Notes: generated by a model not told the origin, from the sequence alone. Counted from the stretch's first letter, positions 46,003-55,189 are shown. The stretch is DNA of 64,000 bases from Lachnospiraceae bacterium UBA1755 (GCA_002314805.1 DCHJ01000038.1:35843-99842), one strand, 5' to 3'. Numbers and translations are program-made.

Positions 46003-47046
46003 TCATTTCGCACACAGGCATGCGGAAAGCCAGGCCCAGTGGAGATTGTAACCGCCGCATATTCCGTCAACGTCACACATCTCGCCTATCACATAGACTC
46101 CGGGTACCTTCCTGACTTCAAAATCATCTGAAAGATCATCAAGGCTCACTCCTCCGGTACATATCTGGGACCGGTCAAAGGACGCAGTCTTCCGGACAAT
46201 AAAGGTCTTTATCCTGTCACCGACAATGGGCTTGTACACATTGCTGCCGGACCTGTTTCTGACTATTTCAGGTATCATATCCTCCTTCGGATCAAAATTG
46301 ACCGTGACAGATACTTTCTGACCGCCATCCAGCAGGATCGATGCATATCTGCTGATATTGAAAACCGGTATTCCGGAGAGACCGTAATCGGTTATCTGAA
46401 GCTCCCCTGCTGCCGTTTGCCCGTCTATGCTTACTGCCCCGATGGCACGTTTACCCCTATTGTCCCTGAAGAATCCGTCATCTTCACAATACAGTGCACA
46501 TAAAGCAGGAAGGATCCTGGTATAGGATATCCCGAGTCTTTCGAGATATTTATAGCCGGTGCCGTTGGAACCTGTCTCCTTATGTGCCCTCGAACCGCAG
46601 GCCAGTATCACCCGGTCACTGTCCTGCCGGATGGAATCAATGTCTATATCGGTCACCCCGTAACGGATCACTGCTCCCAGTGACTCACATTCCTTTACGA
46701 GTGCTTCTGTCACATCGCCGGCCTTCAGAGTTTCCGGATAATAGTAACCGTCTTTGCTGCATATCCCTATGCCGAGTGATTTAATAAAGTCTATCGCATC
46801 TTCGGTCGTGAATCTCCCCAGAAGCTCATTCAGCCTTGAAGTACGTGATTCATGAAAGCATGACGGCGTCATGTATGCATTGGTAAAATTGCATTTTCCG
46901 TTGCCTGTAATAGAAAGCTTGATACCCGCCCTGTCCCTGTGTTCAAGCACAGTGACGCTCCTGCCCATCCGTGCCTGGATGACAGCAGCCGCAAGTCCTG
47001 ATGCTCCTGCTCCGATTATCACTGTTTTTTCTGCGGACATGCTCAT
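46003..47046 (-). CDS. BaiN/HI0933-family FAD-dependent protein (short form)
   Basis: 347 aa. FAD-binding N-terminus VIIGAGASGLAAAVIQARMG, GNGKCNFTN, YGLSGIPVFNISR, and the C-terminal signature TGGVSLDDL and VIGEMCDVDGICGGYNLHWA. Family members usually have about 400-420 aa, so the middle is shortened. ATG 47046 overlaps the flippase stop (ATGA). The 45885-46002 gap upstream of the next gene holds nothing I can support. Reaction unknown. Confidence 0.85.
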   Translation of the reverse strand: MSMSAEKTVIIGAGASGLAAAVIQARMGRSVTVLEHRDRAGIKLSITGNGKCNFTNAYMTPSCFHESRTSRLNELLGRFTTEDAIDFIKSLGIGICSKDGYYYPETLKAGDVTEALVKECESLGAVIRYGVTDIDIDSIRQDSDRVILACGSRAHKETGSNGTGYKYLERLGISYTRILPALCALYCEDDGFFRDNRGKRAIGAVSIDGQTAAGELQITDYGLSGIPVFNISRYASILLDGGQKVSVTVNFDPKEDMIPEIVRNRSGSNVYKPIVGDRIKTFIVRKTASFDRSQICTGGVSLDDLSDDFEVRKVPGVYVIGEMCDVDGICGGYNLHWAWLSACLCAK

Positions 47047-48680
47047 CTGATATATTTCCCGATCACCGGGAAATGCTTTAGGTCCTTCTTTGTGATACAG
47101 CCTGTGATGAATATCATTATCACATATACAGCGATGGCAACAGCAAGACATGCAATTACAATGACAAGATTGCTCCCGGTAATGAACCGCCTGATAAGGA
47201 ATCTCACAGCCAGGGTGACTGCTCCCATCACAAGTGCACTGACAAGCGGAAGCAGGAAGGTCTGTCTGTATTCCTGTCTGAAGCCCAGCTCCCTGCGCAT
47301 TGAATATGCATTAAGGATGCACATACATACAGCAAAAATCAGATTGGCAATGACCAGACTGTATACTCCCAGTCTGAAGACATAAAGCATCACAAAGAGT
47401 GAAACAAGATGAACTGCAAGTGAGATCACCGAATGCACCACCGGCTTATTCATATGATTGGTGCCGTGCAGTACAGCATTGGTTATTGTCGATACTGATG
47501 TAAACAGGATCGCAAAGGAGCCAATTATCGTCATATTGGATGCTATCTCCGAAGGGCCTAAAAGCAGACTTATGATTGGGCCTCCCAGCACTGTGAGTCC
47601 TACGGCTGCCGGCATTGCAATAAGCGAAATATACTGCTGCGCCCTTCCGATACCGCTGTTCATGGCTTCATGGTCCTTCTTTGTATATGCCTCAGCCAGG
47701 GTGGGTACAAGTGATAAAGCAATTGCATTGCTGATGGCGATCGGAACATTGATAAGTATCTTGAACCTTCCTGTAAACGCACCGTATTCAGCGGCAACCT
47801 CTGAAGCCTTATATCCGTAGGATGATATCATGGCTTCAGAGAAAAATTTGGAATCGAGGATCGTATTGATATTGTATACTATCTGCGATAGTACAATGGG
47901 TAGGATGGTGAGCAGAATAAGCCTCGCTGTCTCACCGGACGTATATGCTGCCACACCTGAGATATCCACACCCGCAATTCTTGCTTTCCATGCGGATCTG
48001 CGGCTTAAATAGACAATAAGTATCATGATAAGTGCCGTAAGTGCACCGGCACCGGTTCCTATCGTACCGCCCATTGCGCCTCTTGCCGCAGCCATGGTAT
48101 CTCCACCGGCAGCCTCAAGTGCTGCATTATAGAAGAACCACGCGGCACCTACCGATACAGCGGCGTTGACGATCTGCTCGAGTATCTGGGATATCGCAGT
48201 CGGTACCATCGTCTTCTGTCCCTGAAAATACCCGCGGAGCACTCCCAGATAAGACATGATCCATATGGTCGGCGCCAGTGCAAGGAGTGCATATCTGCAT
48301 CCGGGCAGCATGTAAAAGACATCGGCAAACCAGCCTGCCGTAAGCGCCATAAACAGGCAGCCCAGCGCACCGATGATCGTTGCGTAGACCAGTGACGTTC
48401 TGAATATCCGGTCTGCGTTCTTATAATCCTCCTCCGCTATCCGTCCTGAAATGAGCTTGCTTATTGCAGTCGGGAATGCATAGGAAGAAAGGATAAGGAC
48501 AATATTGTAGATCTCAAAGGCAACCGAATAGTACCCGTTACCCTCATCACCTACGATGCGTACAAACGGGATCCTGTATATGAGACCGATGATCCTGACA
48601 AGTATGCCTGCTACTGCAAGTATGCTCCCCTGGACCAGAAAATTATTCTGTCTTGTATCTTTCTTATTTGCGGGTGCCAT
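47043..48680 (-). CDS. SpoVB/MurJ-like polysaccharide or lipid II flippase
   Basis: 545 aa, about fourteen hydrophobic segments, MOP-superfamily start (FLVQGSILAVAGILVRIIGL, RIPFVRIVGDEGNGYYSVAF) typical of the SpoVB/MurJ-like branch of Firmicutes. Likely flips undecaprenyl-linked wall precursors. Its start overlaps the ybeY stop by 1 nt (TAATG) and its stop overlaps the next gene (ATGA). Confidence 0.88.
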   Translation of the reverse strand: MAPANKKDTRQNNFLVQGSILAVAGILVRIIGLIYRIPFVRIVGDEGNGYYSVAFEIYNIVLILSSYAFPTAISKLISGRIAEEDYKNADRIFRTSLVYATIIGALGCLFMALTAGWFADVFYMLPGCRYALLALAPTIWIMSYLGVLRGYFQGQKTMVPTAISQILEQIVNAAVSVGAAWFFYNAALEAAGGDTMAAARGAMGGTIGTGAGALTALIMILIVYLSRRSAWKARIAGVDISGVAAYTSGETARLILLTILPIVLSQIVYNINTILDSKFFSEAMISSYGYKASEVAAEYGAFTGRFKILINVPIAISNAIALSLVPTLAEAYTKKDHEAMNSGIGRAQQYISLIAMPAAVGLTVLGGPIISLLLGPSEIASNMTIIGSFAILFTSVSTITNAVLHGTNHMNKPVVHSVISLAVHLVSLFVMLYVFRLGVYSLVIANLIFAVCMCILNAYSMRRELGFRQEYRQTFLLPLVSALVMGAVTLAVRFLIRRFITGSNLVIVIACLAVAIAVYVIMIFITGCITKKDLKHFPVIGKYIR

Positions 48681-49126
48681 TATCTGATATAACCGATCTT
48701 TTCCAGTATTTTTTTCTGCAATGCTTCCATCTCTTCACGTTCCTTATCCTCGATATGATCATATCCGAGAAGATGAAGCATGCTGTGGCATGTGAGAAAG
48801 GCAAGCTCGCGCTTTCTCGTATGTCCGTATTCCTGTGCCTGCGAGATGATCTTTTCTGCGCAGAGGACGATATCTCCGAGGACTATCTCTCCTGTATCGG
48901 GATTCTTATCACCGATAGGGAATGAAAGCACGTCCGTGACCTTGTCAATATCTCTGAATTCCTTATTGAGTGCTCTGATCTCCTCACCGTCAACGACAGT
49001 TACCGATACCTCCGCTTCTTTTTTGAACTTCATATACTCAAGTGTGCCTGTGACTGCATCTCCGATGATCATCATCCACGGAATATGGAGTCTGGTCTGT
49101 GCCTCGTAGTTATAATAAACTGTCAT
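48680..49126 (-). CDS. ybeY: Endoribonuclease YbeY (16S rRNA maturation)
   Basis: 148 aa. Zinc site H-x3-H-x5-H in TCHSMLHLLGYDH near the C-terminus; LNKEFRDIDKVTDVLSFP is the family signature. Works in 16S 3'-end processing and ribosome quality control. Overlaps phoH by 4 nt, the usual phoH-ybeY pair. Confidence 0.96.
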   Translation of the reverse strand: MTVYYNYEAQTRLHIPWMMIIGDAVTGTLEYMKFKKEAEVSVTVVDGEEIRALNKEFRDIDKVTDVLSFPIGDKNPDTGEIVLGDIVLCAEKIISQAQEYGHTRKRELAFLTCHSMLHLLGYDHIEDKEREEMEALQKKILEKIGYIR

Positions 49127-50115
49127 CTGTTACCCTTTCCCCGGTTCCGGGCTTTCTGAGAATTCTGTGCCTTCTCATATTTTTCATAAGCATCAACTAT
49201 CTTCTGCACCAGCGGATGTCGTACCACATCCTTGCTGGTAAGCTCACATATTCCTATCTCATCAATACTTTTAAGTACCTTTTCTGCCGTATCAAGCCCT
49301 GAAGCCTGATCATGGGGCAGATCCTTCTGAGTCCTGTCACCGGTGATGACTGCCTTGGAGCCAAAGCCTATTCTGGTAAGGAACATCTTCATCTGAGCGG
49401 GTGTTGTGTTCTGCGCTTCATCAAGGATGATATATGCATTATCCAGTGTGCGTCCTCTCATATATGCAAGCGGCGCCACCTCGATAAGCCCCTTTTCGGC
49501 ATTGTGCAGGTAGCTCTCTGCTCCCATTATCTGATACAGCGCATCATACAGCGGTCTGAGATACGGATCTATCTTGCTCTGCAGATCACCGGGCAGGAAA
49601 CCCAGCTTCTCGCCGGCCTCTATTGCCGGTCTGGTGAGTATGATACGCTGCACTTCCCCGTCCTTAAATGCCTGGATCGCCATTGCCATTGCAAGATAAG
49701 TCTTGCCCGTACCTGCCGGTCCTATGCCGAAGGTGATCATGTTCTTCCTGATGGAATCGACATATTTCTTCTGACCTATGGTTTTGGGCTTTACAGGTTT
49801 GCCAAGGACCGTACGGCATATGATGTCCTTATCTATCTCCAGTATCTCCTGCTCCTTATCCTCTGCGGATAATGAGATTGCGTAATCCACATTCTGCTCC
49901 ATAATGCTGTTTCCTCTTTTTGCAAGTTCAACAAGGCTGTTGAATACGGATGCTGCACGCCGGCAGTCCGCATCCTCACCGATGATCTTAAAATCACCGT
50001 TTCTTTCCAGTATCGATACACCAAAAGCACGCTCTATCTTTTTAAGATAGGCGTCCAGTTCTCCGCATACGTTCTTTTCGTATTCAATTGGCACTTCTAA
50101 CAATAATTCGGCCAT
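49123..50115 (-). CDS. phoH: PhoH-like ATPase
   Basis: 330 aa. N-terminal KH-like part and RecA-like ATPase core with GPAGTGKTYLA (near residue 131), LTRPAIEAGEKLGFLPGD, IILDEAQNTTP and TGDRTQKDLP. Probably RNA-related, together with YbeY. The first family-like Met is ATG 50115. No Shine-Dalgarno precedes it, and a TATAAT at 50131-50136 would start the mRNA only about 9 nt upstream. Confidence 0.93.
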   Translation of the reverse strand: MAELLLEVPIEYEKNVCGELDAYLKKIERAFGVSILERNGDFKIIGEDADCRRAASVFNSLVELAKRGNSIMEQNVDYAISLSAEDKEQEILEIDKDIICRTVLGKPVKPKTIGQKKYVDSIRKNMITFGIGPAGTGKTYLAMAMAIQAFKDGEVQRIILTRPAIEAGEKLGFLPGDLQSKIDPYLRPLYDALYQIMGAESYLHNAEKGLIEVAPLAYMRGRTLDNAYIILDEAQNTTPAQMKMFLTRIGFGSKAVITGDRTQKDLPHDQASGLDTAEKVLKSIDEIGICELTSKDVVRHPLVQKIVDAYEKYEKAQNSQKARNRGKGNR

Positions 50116-50138
50116 AACAATACGCAATACATTATACA

Positions 50139-50167
50139 ACAAAAACGGCGAGGCATAAAGCCTCACC
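50139..50167 (-). terminator. rpsU terminator
   Basis: On the minus strand GGTGAGGC / GCCTCGCC (one G-T pair) with a 5-nt loop, followed by GTTTTTGTT. It separates rpsU from phoH, whose putative -10 TATAAT (50131-50136) follows directly. Confidence 0.8.
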
Positions 50168-50200
50168 ATTTTTAGATTGCAAATATTTGATCACTGATAA

Positions 50201-50374
50201 TCAATACTTACGCTTTCTGGCAGCCTCAGATTTCTTCTTACGCTTAACTGACGGCTTCTCATATGCTTCACGCTTGCGGATCTCCTGCTGGATACCTGCC
50301 TTGGCGCAATTTCTCTTAAATCTTCTCAGTGCGCTGTCAAGACTCTCGCCCTCTTTAACGATAACTGTAGACAC
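50201..50374 (-). CDS. rpsU: 30S ribosomal protein S21
   Basis: 57 aa, starting [20 protein letters not shown] with a GTG start codon and GGGAGG upstream, followed by [20 protein letters not shown] and a Lys/Arg-rich end ([14 protein letters not shown]). S21 helps mRNA-16S rRNA pairing at initiation. It has its own promoter and terminator, and lies directly upstream of phoH-ybeY as in other Firmicutes. Confidence 0.96.
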   Translation of the reverse strand: MSTVIVKEGESLDSALRRFKRNCAKAGIQQEIRKREAYEKPSVKRKKKSEAARKRKY

Positions 50375-50418
50375 TCAGCACACCTCCCTTCGGTTCATAT
50401 ATTTTTGCGAACTCAATA

Positions 50419-50446
50419 ATTATATCATATCTGTCGGTTTCGTCAA
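50419..50446 (-). promoter_or_regulatory. rpsU promoter
   Basis: TTGACG (50441-50446), 16-bp spacer, TATAAT (50419-50424) on the minus strand, about 45 nt before the start codon. Confidence 0.75.
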
Positions 50447-50449
50447 CAA

Positions 50450-50509
50450 CTTTGTTTTGTCATGCGCATCTTCTTTATTCTGTCATCCGCACTCTCTTTA
50501 TTCTGTCAT
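50450..50509 (-). repeat. 23-bp tandem direct repeat upstream of the rpsU promoter (about 2.6 copies)
   Basis: Units 50487-50509 and 50464-50486 share ATGACAGAATAAAGA at the same phase (minus strand); a third shortened unit ATGACAAAACAAAG is at 50450-50463. The array starts 3 bp before the -35 and ends 8 bp from the prepilin-peptidase stop codon. Confidence 0.65.
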
Positions 50510-50516
50510 AAGTAAA

Positions 50517-51092
50517 TCACTTCAGCAAGGTGACAATAAAAGCCCCTGCCGTGATCGCAGGTCCCAGTGGTATTCCACGCTTTTGTGGCCTGAAAAAAAC
50601 CAGGAAAGAGATGATAGCAATGATGCATGCTGTCAGGATGATATACAGCATTTCCCAAACCCCATAATGCAGTCCAAGAGCAAACAGCAGCTTAATATCT
50701 CCCCTTCCGACCATTTTTCTTCGCTTTACAGCTTCGGCCGCAAGTATTACAGGAAATATGATAATGACCGGAATGCAGCCTGTAACAAGTGCCGGTAACG
50801 ACGTTCCTCCGATAAGCCTGAGCAGTGAAAGTACCGACACAGCAGCAGCAAGTCGATTGGGCAAAAGCCTCTGTCGTATATCAAGTGTTGATGCACGTAT
50901 CAACAGCAGGATCAGCAATGAATACCGCAGTGTACAGGATGCAAAGCGTACCGGAGGATCCATACTCACACCATACTTAATCGCTATACAGACTATCATC
51001 AGTATCGCGATCATAACAGGAATGATCTGTTCTCCTGTGTACGAACCGTCCTTTCTTTCCGATGTACGGTCACTGCTGCTGTGCAAGGTCAT
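50517..51092 (-). CDS. A24-family prepilin peptidase (peptidase domain only)
   Basis: 191 aa, six hydrophobic segments, both catalytic Asp motifs: STLDIRQRLLPN and VGRGDIKLL. It lacks the N-terminal methyltransferase domain with the Cys-rich motif of PilD/ComC; such short forms process type IV pilin-like or TadV-type substrates. No pilus gene is in the window. Its ATG overlaps the stop of an upstream 43-codon ORF (ATGA), suggesting coupling. Confidence 0.83.
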   Translation of the reverse strand: MTLHSSSDRTSERKDGSYTGEQIIPVMIAILMIVCIAIKYGVSMDPPVRFASCTLRYSLLILLLIRASTLDIRQRLLPNRLAAAVSVLSLLRLIGGTSLPALVTGCIPVIIIFPVILAAEAVKRRKMVGRGDIKLLFALGLHYGVWEMLYIILTACIIAIISFLVFFRPQKRGIPLGPAITAGAFIVTLLK

Positions 51093-51220
51093 TCTTTTGC
51101 TCCGTGAGCCTTAAGGAATTCACCGTATTTTCTATCAAGCTCGCAGGCCGGCACCTCGGGCTTTAACCATTCCATCGCAGTAAGCTGTGCCTCCATGCCT
51201 GCCGGCTGCTCTGCCTGCAT
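51089..51220 (-). CDS. Small ORF coupled to the prepilin peptidase
   Basis: 43 codons from ATG 51220 (MQAEQPAGMEAQLTAMEW, then LKPEVPACELDRKYGEFLKA), stop overlapping the peptidase start as ATGA. A promoter lies 27-55 nt upstream, so the mRNA begins just before this ORF. GAAGGG is only 1 nt from the ATG, so an internal ATG at 51196 may be the true start. No family recognised; not a pilin (no hydrophobic helix). Confidence 0.45.
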   Translation of the reverse strand: MQAEQPAGMEAQLTAMEWLKPEVPACELDRKYGEFLKAHGAKE

Positions 51221-51246
51221 ACCCTTCTCTGCTGCTCAAACTTGCC

Positions 51247-51275
51247 ATTGTAAACACTTTCTGTTAATGACTCAA
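51247..51275 (-). promoter_or_regulatory. Promoter of the small ORF / prepilin peptidase unit
   Basis: TTGAGT (51270-51275), 17-bp spacer, TACAAT (51247-51252) on the minus strand, giving a start near 51240. Confidence 0.6.
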
Positions 51276-51346
51276 TATAATATTAGCACTGTCAGGCACG
51301 CAGGCACAGCTGTCAAAAATGGTTAATACTTCCGACTGGCAACGGA

Positions 51347-52849
51347 TCAGATCTCAACTACCCTGATACCGATATAATCTGCATAGAGCCTGAGGATATC
51401 GCTGTAATCACCGTAGACCATACATACATGATGTGCCACACCTTCATCTACTATCCTTCTTATATATTCCTTGATCCCCAGGGACTCGTGTCTGAAATGG
51501 AACTGCGGTGCGAAGCATGGAGCACACGGCAGTTCAACATTCTCACCCTTTGAGATAAGGAGCTTCCATCCATCTTTTCCGTCAAGCAGGCATGCAAGAG
51601 TTACCTTACCCGGTTTTCCGCAGTACTCCACGCTCATGCCATGTCCTGTGAAATCCCATTTCTCCGGTGAGGGTGTGACTCTGCACTTCTTAAGATCATT
51701 GGCATGCTTATTGGGATCCACTACTCCGTGATGTGTGAGAAGCAGCGTATCACTCTTGCGGTCAAAGGCTGACCACTCAAGGAATATCGGAAGATCTCCG
51801 CTGAGCTTATGAAGTATATACTTCATGACAAGGTTGGCAAGATCACCCTCGTGTGTAGTAATACAGCCGTCACGCTCTGCACAGTAAAATGAGAAATCAG
51901 CCGATGCTCTGGTAGCAACCTCTACATGATGCTGTCCCAGGAGAGTCATACCGTCGATACCGAAACGCCTTATCATCCTGGTGACTGCAAGTCCCAGCTT
52001 TACTGACTTGTGGACATCCTCATCATCTATCCCTTCAAAAGGAACAGGAAACTCCGCTCTGACTTCCTTCTCAAAGGCATTTACTTCATCTTCCGTAAGA
52101 GCCTGCCAGATATCTGTAAGATGGGTAACATCCAGATAGAGCACATTAGGTCCGAACACACCCTTTATCTTTGTCTTATCAACTTCGATATCATACATGC
52201 CCCTGAAGGTATGGCCAACAAATCCGATGTCCATATGCTTGAGATCTTCGATGAGCTGGACAATGCTGAGGTGGTCACCGATCTCACGGAAGGCCTCCTC
52301 ATCTTCAAGAGATCCTACTACGGTACGGTACTCCCGCCCCATCTTGGTCATAGCGCCCGCCAGCTGTGTTGTTCCTACAAGACCTTCAAATCTGATAACG
52401 TCTGAATTGACCATCGTATCCCAGAGATCATCATATGCCTGTGTTGCGAACAGGATGACCGGGATATCCGGGATCAGATCGAGCGTCTGAAGAGGAATGA
52501 AATCCGTGATATATGTAGATTCATCGATGATGAGTACATCGATAAACTGTTCTTTAAAATAAGTACCGATATCAAATGCAAGATTCAAGGTATCGATATG
52601 CTTATCAGGATATACGAGTTCATACTTATCTGAGAACCTCTCCTTCATTATCTCAACGAATCTGTCGCTGTCTGCCTGTATTGCATCCCGCATCTTATTG
52701 TCCGGGAACATCGGCCACCACTCAAACCATGAGAGCGGAAGGAGTCCGACTCTTAATCTATGTCTTTTATTCTTTCTGGCTTTTGAAACTATATCGCCGA
52801 AATCATCGTTCCCGGCAACCTCAAATGATTTTATGAATTCTTCACTCAT
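51347..52849 (-). CDS. L-arabinose/L-fucose isomerase-like enzyme
   Basis: 500 aa. Family features include GLLPLSWFEWWPMFPD near residue 35, GLVGTTQLAGAM, GIDGMTLLGQHHVEV, and the candidate metal/catalytic residues Glu in THEGDLANLV, His in LLTHHGVVD and the C-terminal HHVCMVYGDYSDIL. Enzymes of this class interconvert aldoses and ketoses with Mn2+. I cannot tell the sugar, and the sequence is divergent from AraA as I know it. Last gene of the LacI cluster; AAGGAG precedes the ATG. Confidence 0.75.
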   Translation of the reverse strand: MSEEFIKSFEVAGNDDFGDIVSKARKNKRHRLRVGLLPLSWFEWWPMFPDNKMRDAIQADSDRFVEIMKERFSDKYELVYPDKHIDTLNLAFDIGTYFKEQFIDVLIIDESTYITDFIPLQTLDLIPDIPVILFATQAYDDLWDTMVNSDVIRFEGLVGTTQLAGAMTKMGREYRTVVGSLEDEEAFREIGDHLSIVQLIEDLKHMDIGFVGHTFRGMYDIEVDKTKIKGVFGPNVLYLDVTHLTDIWQALTEDEVNAFEKEVRAEFPVPFEGIDDEDVHKSVKLGLAVTRMIRRFGIDGMTLLGQHHVEVATRASADFSFYCAERDGCITTHEGDLANLVMKYILHKLSGDLPIFLEWSAFDRKSDTLLLTHHGVVDPNKHANDLKKCRVTPSPEKWDFTGHGMSVEYCGKPGKVTLACLLDGKDGWKLLISKGENVELPCAPCFAPQFHFRHESLGIKEYIRRIVDEGVAHHVCMVYGDYSDILRLYADYIGIRVVEI

Positions 52850-52900
52850 GTATTCTCTCTCCTTGCTGTAATTATGAAAGAATCCTTTATTCAGTATTGA

Positions 52901-53947
52901 TCACCAACCTTTAACTCCCCAGTTCTCCTTAACGGATGAATCTGTGGACTGTCTTATGATAAGTTTGCCGTCAAGTACCAGCTTCTCTCCCTTATCCGGA
53001 TGGTTCCGGATCATGTCTACAAGCATTTCGACAGATCTGTATCCCATCTCGTATCTTGGCAGATCAATTGTAGTAAGCGACGGATTGATAAGCGAAGTAA
53101 CAAACACTCCATCAGCACCGATGACCGCAATATCCTCAGGTATCCTTTTACCTGCTTCCCGTATTGCTTTCATCGCGCCTATGGCCATCTGGTCATTCTC
53201 TGCAAAAACCGCGTCCCAGTCTGCTCCGTTTTCAAGAGCCTGTGATGCCAGGACGTAGCCGCTTTCGGTAAAGTAATCTCCGTGCATTACAGAGGCTTTC
53301 CTGAAGCTTATCCCGTGCTTTCTGAATACCTTTCTGCAGGCAGTCATCGTGTCACGGTATACAGGAAGATCCGGCCCGGTGATGAGTCCGATCTTCTTCC
53401 TGCCTATGCTGATAAGATATTCCAGTGCCTCCGTAGTATATTTGACCTGGTCAAACAGTATTACACCAAGTTCCTCTGCCGAAAACGGCGTTTCCAATGC
53501 AACGACCGGAACCTTTTTTTCTGTAGGGTCGCCAATCAATACCTTTTGGTATTCTTCGATATTGTCTGATGCGCAGCAGGAGTCAATAACTATCCCGTCT
53601 ACCCAGCTGGATTTCAGCTGATTGAGATATTCCTTTTCTTTTTCAAAGTCATATTCAGTACTGTAATAGAAAAGCTTATATCCCTTTTCCTTTGCAGCGG
53701 CCTCTATCCCTTCAAGGACCTCCGGGAAAAAGACCATGCGGATATTTGGCAGAATAACACCTATGTTCATGGTATGCCTGCGTTTCATGCTTGCAGCCAT
53801 TTCATTAGTCTTATACCCAAGCTCCCGGATCGCCTTATTGACCTTATCCACCTGTCCGGGGCCTACGTATTTCGTCCCGTTGATAACATGTGAGACCGTT
53901 GCTATTGAGACTCCTGCCAACCTTGCGACATCAGTAATTGTTGCCAT
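52901..53947 (-). CDS. LacI-family transcriptional regulator
   Basis: 348 aa. LacI helix-turn-helix at the N-terminus (ITDVARLAGVSIATVSHVIN), hinge helix (NEMAASMKRRHTMNIGVILP) and a periplasmic-binding-type effector domain. It lies between the binding-protein gene and the isomerase gene. The two AAACGTTT-centred sites at the start of the operon are of the LacI/GalR operator type and are its most probable targets. AGAGGTG precedes the ATG. Confidence 0.92.
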   Translation of the reverse strand: MATITDVARLAGVSIATVSHVINGTKYVGPGQVDKVNKAIRELGYKTNEMAASMKRRHTMNIGVILPNIRMVFFPEVLEGIEAAAKEKGYKLFYYSTEYDFEKEKEYLNQLKSSWVDGIVIDSCCASDNIEEYQKVLIGDPTEKKVPVVALETPFSAEELGVILFDQVKYTTEALEYLISIGRKKIGLITGPDLPVYRDTMTACRKVFRKHGISFRKASVMHGDYFTESGYVLASQALENGADWDAVFAENDQMAIGAMKAIREAGKRIPEDIAVIGADGVFVTSLINPSLTTIDLPRYEMGYRSVEMLVDMIRNHPDKGEKLVLDGKLIIRQSTDSSVKENWGVKGW

Positions 53948-53988
53948 TCTTCACCTCTCTACCGGCTTATTCACACTAAATCAAACCA

Positions 53989-54027
53989 CATCTGCACAGG
54001 ATATGCAAGTACCTGTGACCGCAGATG
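53989..54027 (-). terminator. Hairpin between the binding-protein gene and lacI-type gene
   Basis: On the minus strand CATCTGC-CACAGG pairs with CCTGTG-CAGATG (3-nt bulge). No T-tract follows, so it is more likely a partial terminator or 3'-end protector that keeps regulator levels below binding-protein levels. Confidence 0.45.
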
Positions 54028-54049
54028 CAATATGCCGATATTAAAAGGA

Positions 54050-55189
54050 TCAGAAGTTAAAGTCGTTTACATTGCTCTGATCATAGATAAGAGCCTTGCC
54101 CATCAGGATCTCCTTGCCGCCTGACTCACCCTCGATGATCGCCTTCTCGCCGGCCTTTGAGTTGAACTTTTCAGCTGTCTTGGGATCAAGCTCGCCCCTT
54201 GCAATTGCAACTGCTGTCTCAACTGCAAGATATCCGAGATCATATACTGACCAGAGTACACCATGGTTAAGCGGATTCTTCTCATCGTTGATATAGTCTG
54301 CAAGTCCGAGAGGAGTAGCTACGCCTGCAAGCACTACATTTGGCTTCTCACCTGAAACGTTGTTCCATGCTGCTGCGATTGCCGGAGCTGACATGGTTGA
54401 CATACCGATGATAGCATTGATCTGTGATCCGTCCTTAGCATCTCCTGCAAGTGCCATTGCCTGTGCTGCTGCATTCTGAGCTGCTGCCTCGTCTGAACCG
54501 GGTGTCCAGATATCGCCGCCCTTGAAGCCTGTCTCATCACAGTCAAGTGTCATCCAGCTGTACTCATCGGTCTGAAGGAGATCTCTGATCGCCACGCACC
54601 ATGAGTTAGTTGACTCGTCAACGCCTGAGCCTGAGATAAGAGCGATACGTGCGGGAGTACCCGGGCCGAAGCCGTTCTTCTTAAGGTCACCGGCAATTGC
54701 CTCTACGAGTCCGAGTCCGATATCAGCCGCTGTCGCCTGATTAACCATGATATCCCTTGAATCTACCTGTGCATCGCAGTCATAGGTTACGACACCGATG
54801 CCATTCTTCATAGCCGCCTGAAGTGTAGGAGCGATACCCTCCGAATCGCACGGAGCAATAACGATACCATCAACACCGTTGGCGATGAAGGAGTTGAGGA
54901 TCTCAACCTGCTTAGCATTTGTTGCTTCACTCTGACTCGGTCCGTCGTAGAAAAGCTCTACACCGAGATCCTTGGCTGCTGCCTCTGCACCCTCTCTGCA
55001 TCCGTCAAAATAATTCTCTCCCTTGAACTGCGGGAGCATACATATCCTGAGCTTCTCACCTGACTTTGCTGCCTCACCTGATGCAGCTGCCTCAGCTGCC
55101 GGCTCTGCCTTCTTTGCACAGCCGCTTAAGGCTGCGAGTACCATAACTGCTGCAAGCATCAATGCAACTACTTTTTTCAATGACTTCAT
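54050..55189 (-). CDS. Ribose-class sugar-binding lipoprotein
   Basis: 379 aa. Lipoprotein signal MKSLKKVVALMLAAVMVLAA with lipobox LSGC (Cys about residue 25), Ala-rich linker, then a type I periplasmic-binding fold (RICMLPQFKGENYFDGCREG, DGIVIAPCDSEGIAP, VVTYDCDAQVDSR). It captures the sugar for the two permeases. The ligand is unknown; the first strand differs from classical RbsB. GAGGGA precedes the ATG. Confidence 0.92.
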   Translation of the reverse strand: MKSLKKVVALMLAAVMVLAALSGCAKKAEPAAEAAASGEAAKSGEKLRICMLPQFKGENYFDGCREGAEAAAKDLGVELFYDGPSQSEATNAKQVEILNSFIANGVDGIVIAPCDSEGIAPTLQAAMKNGIGVVTYDCDAQVDSRDIMVNQATAADIGLGLVEAIAGDLKKNGFGPGTPARIALISGSGVDESTNSWCVAIRDLLQTDEYSWMTLDCDETGFKGGDIWTPGSDEAAAQNAAAQAMALAGDAKDGSQINAIIGMSTMSAPAIAAAWNNVSGEKPNVVLAGVATPLGLADYINDEKNPLNHGVLWSVYDLGYLAVETAVAIARGELDPKTAEKFNSKAGEKAIIEGESGGKEILMGKALIYDQSNVNDFNF

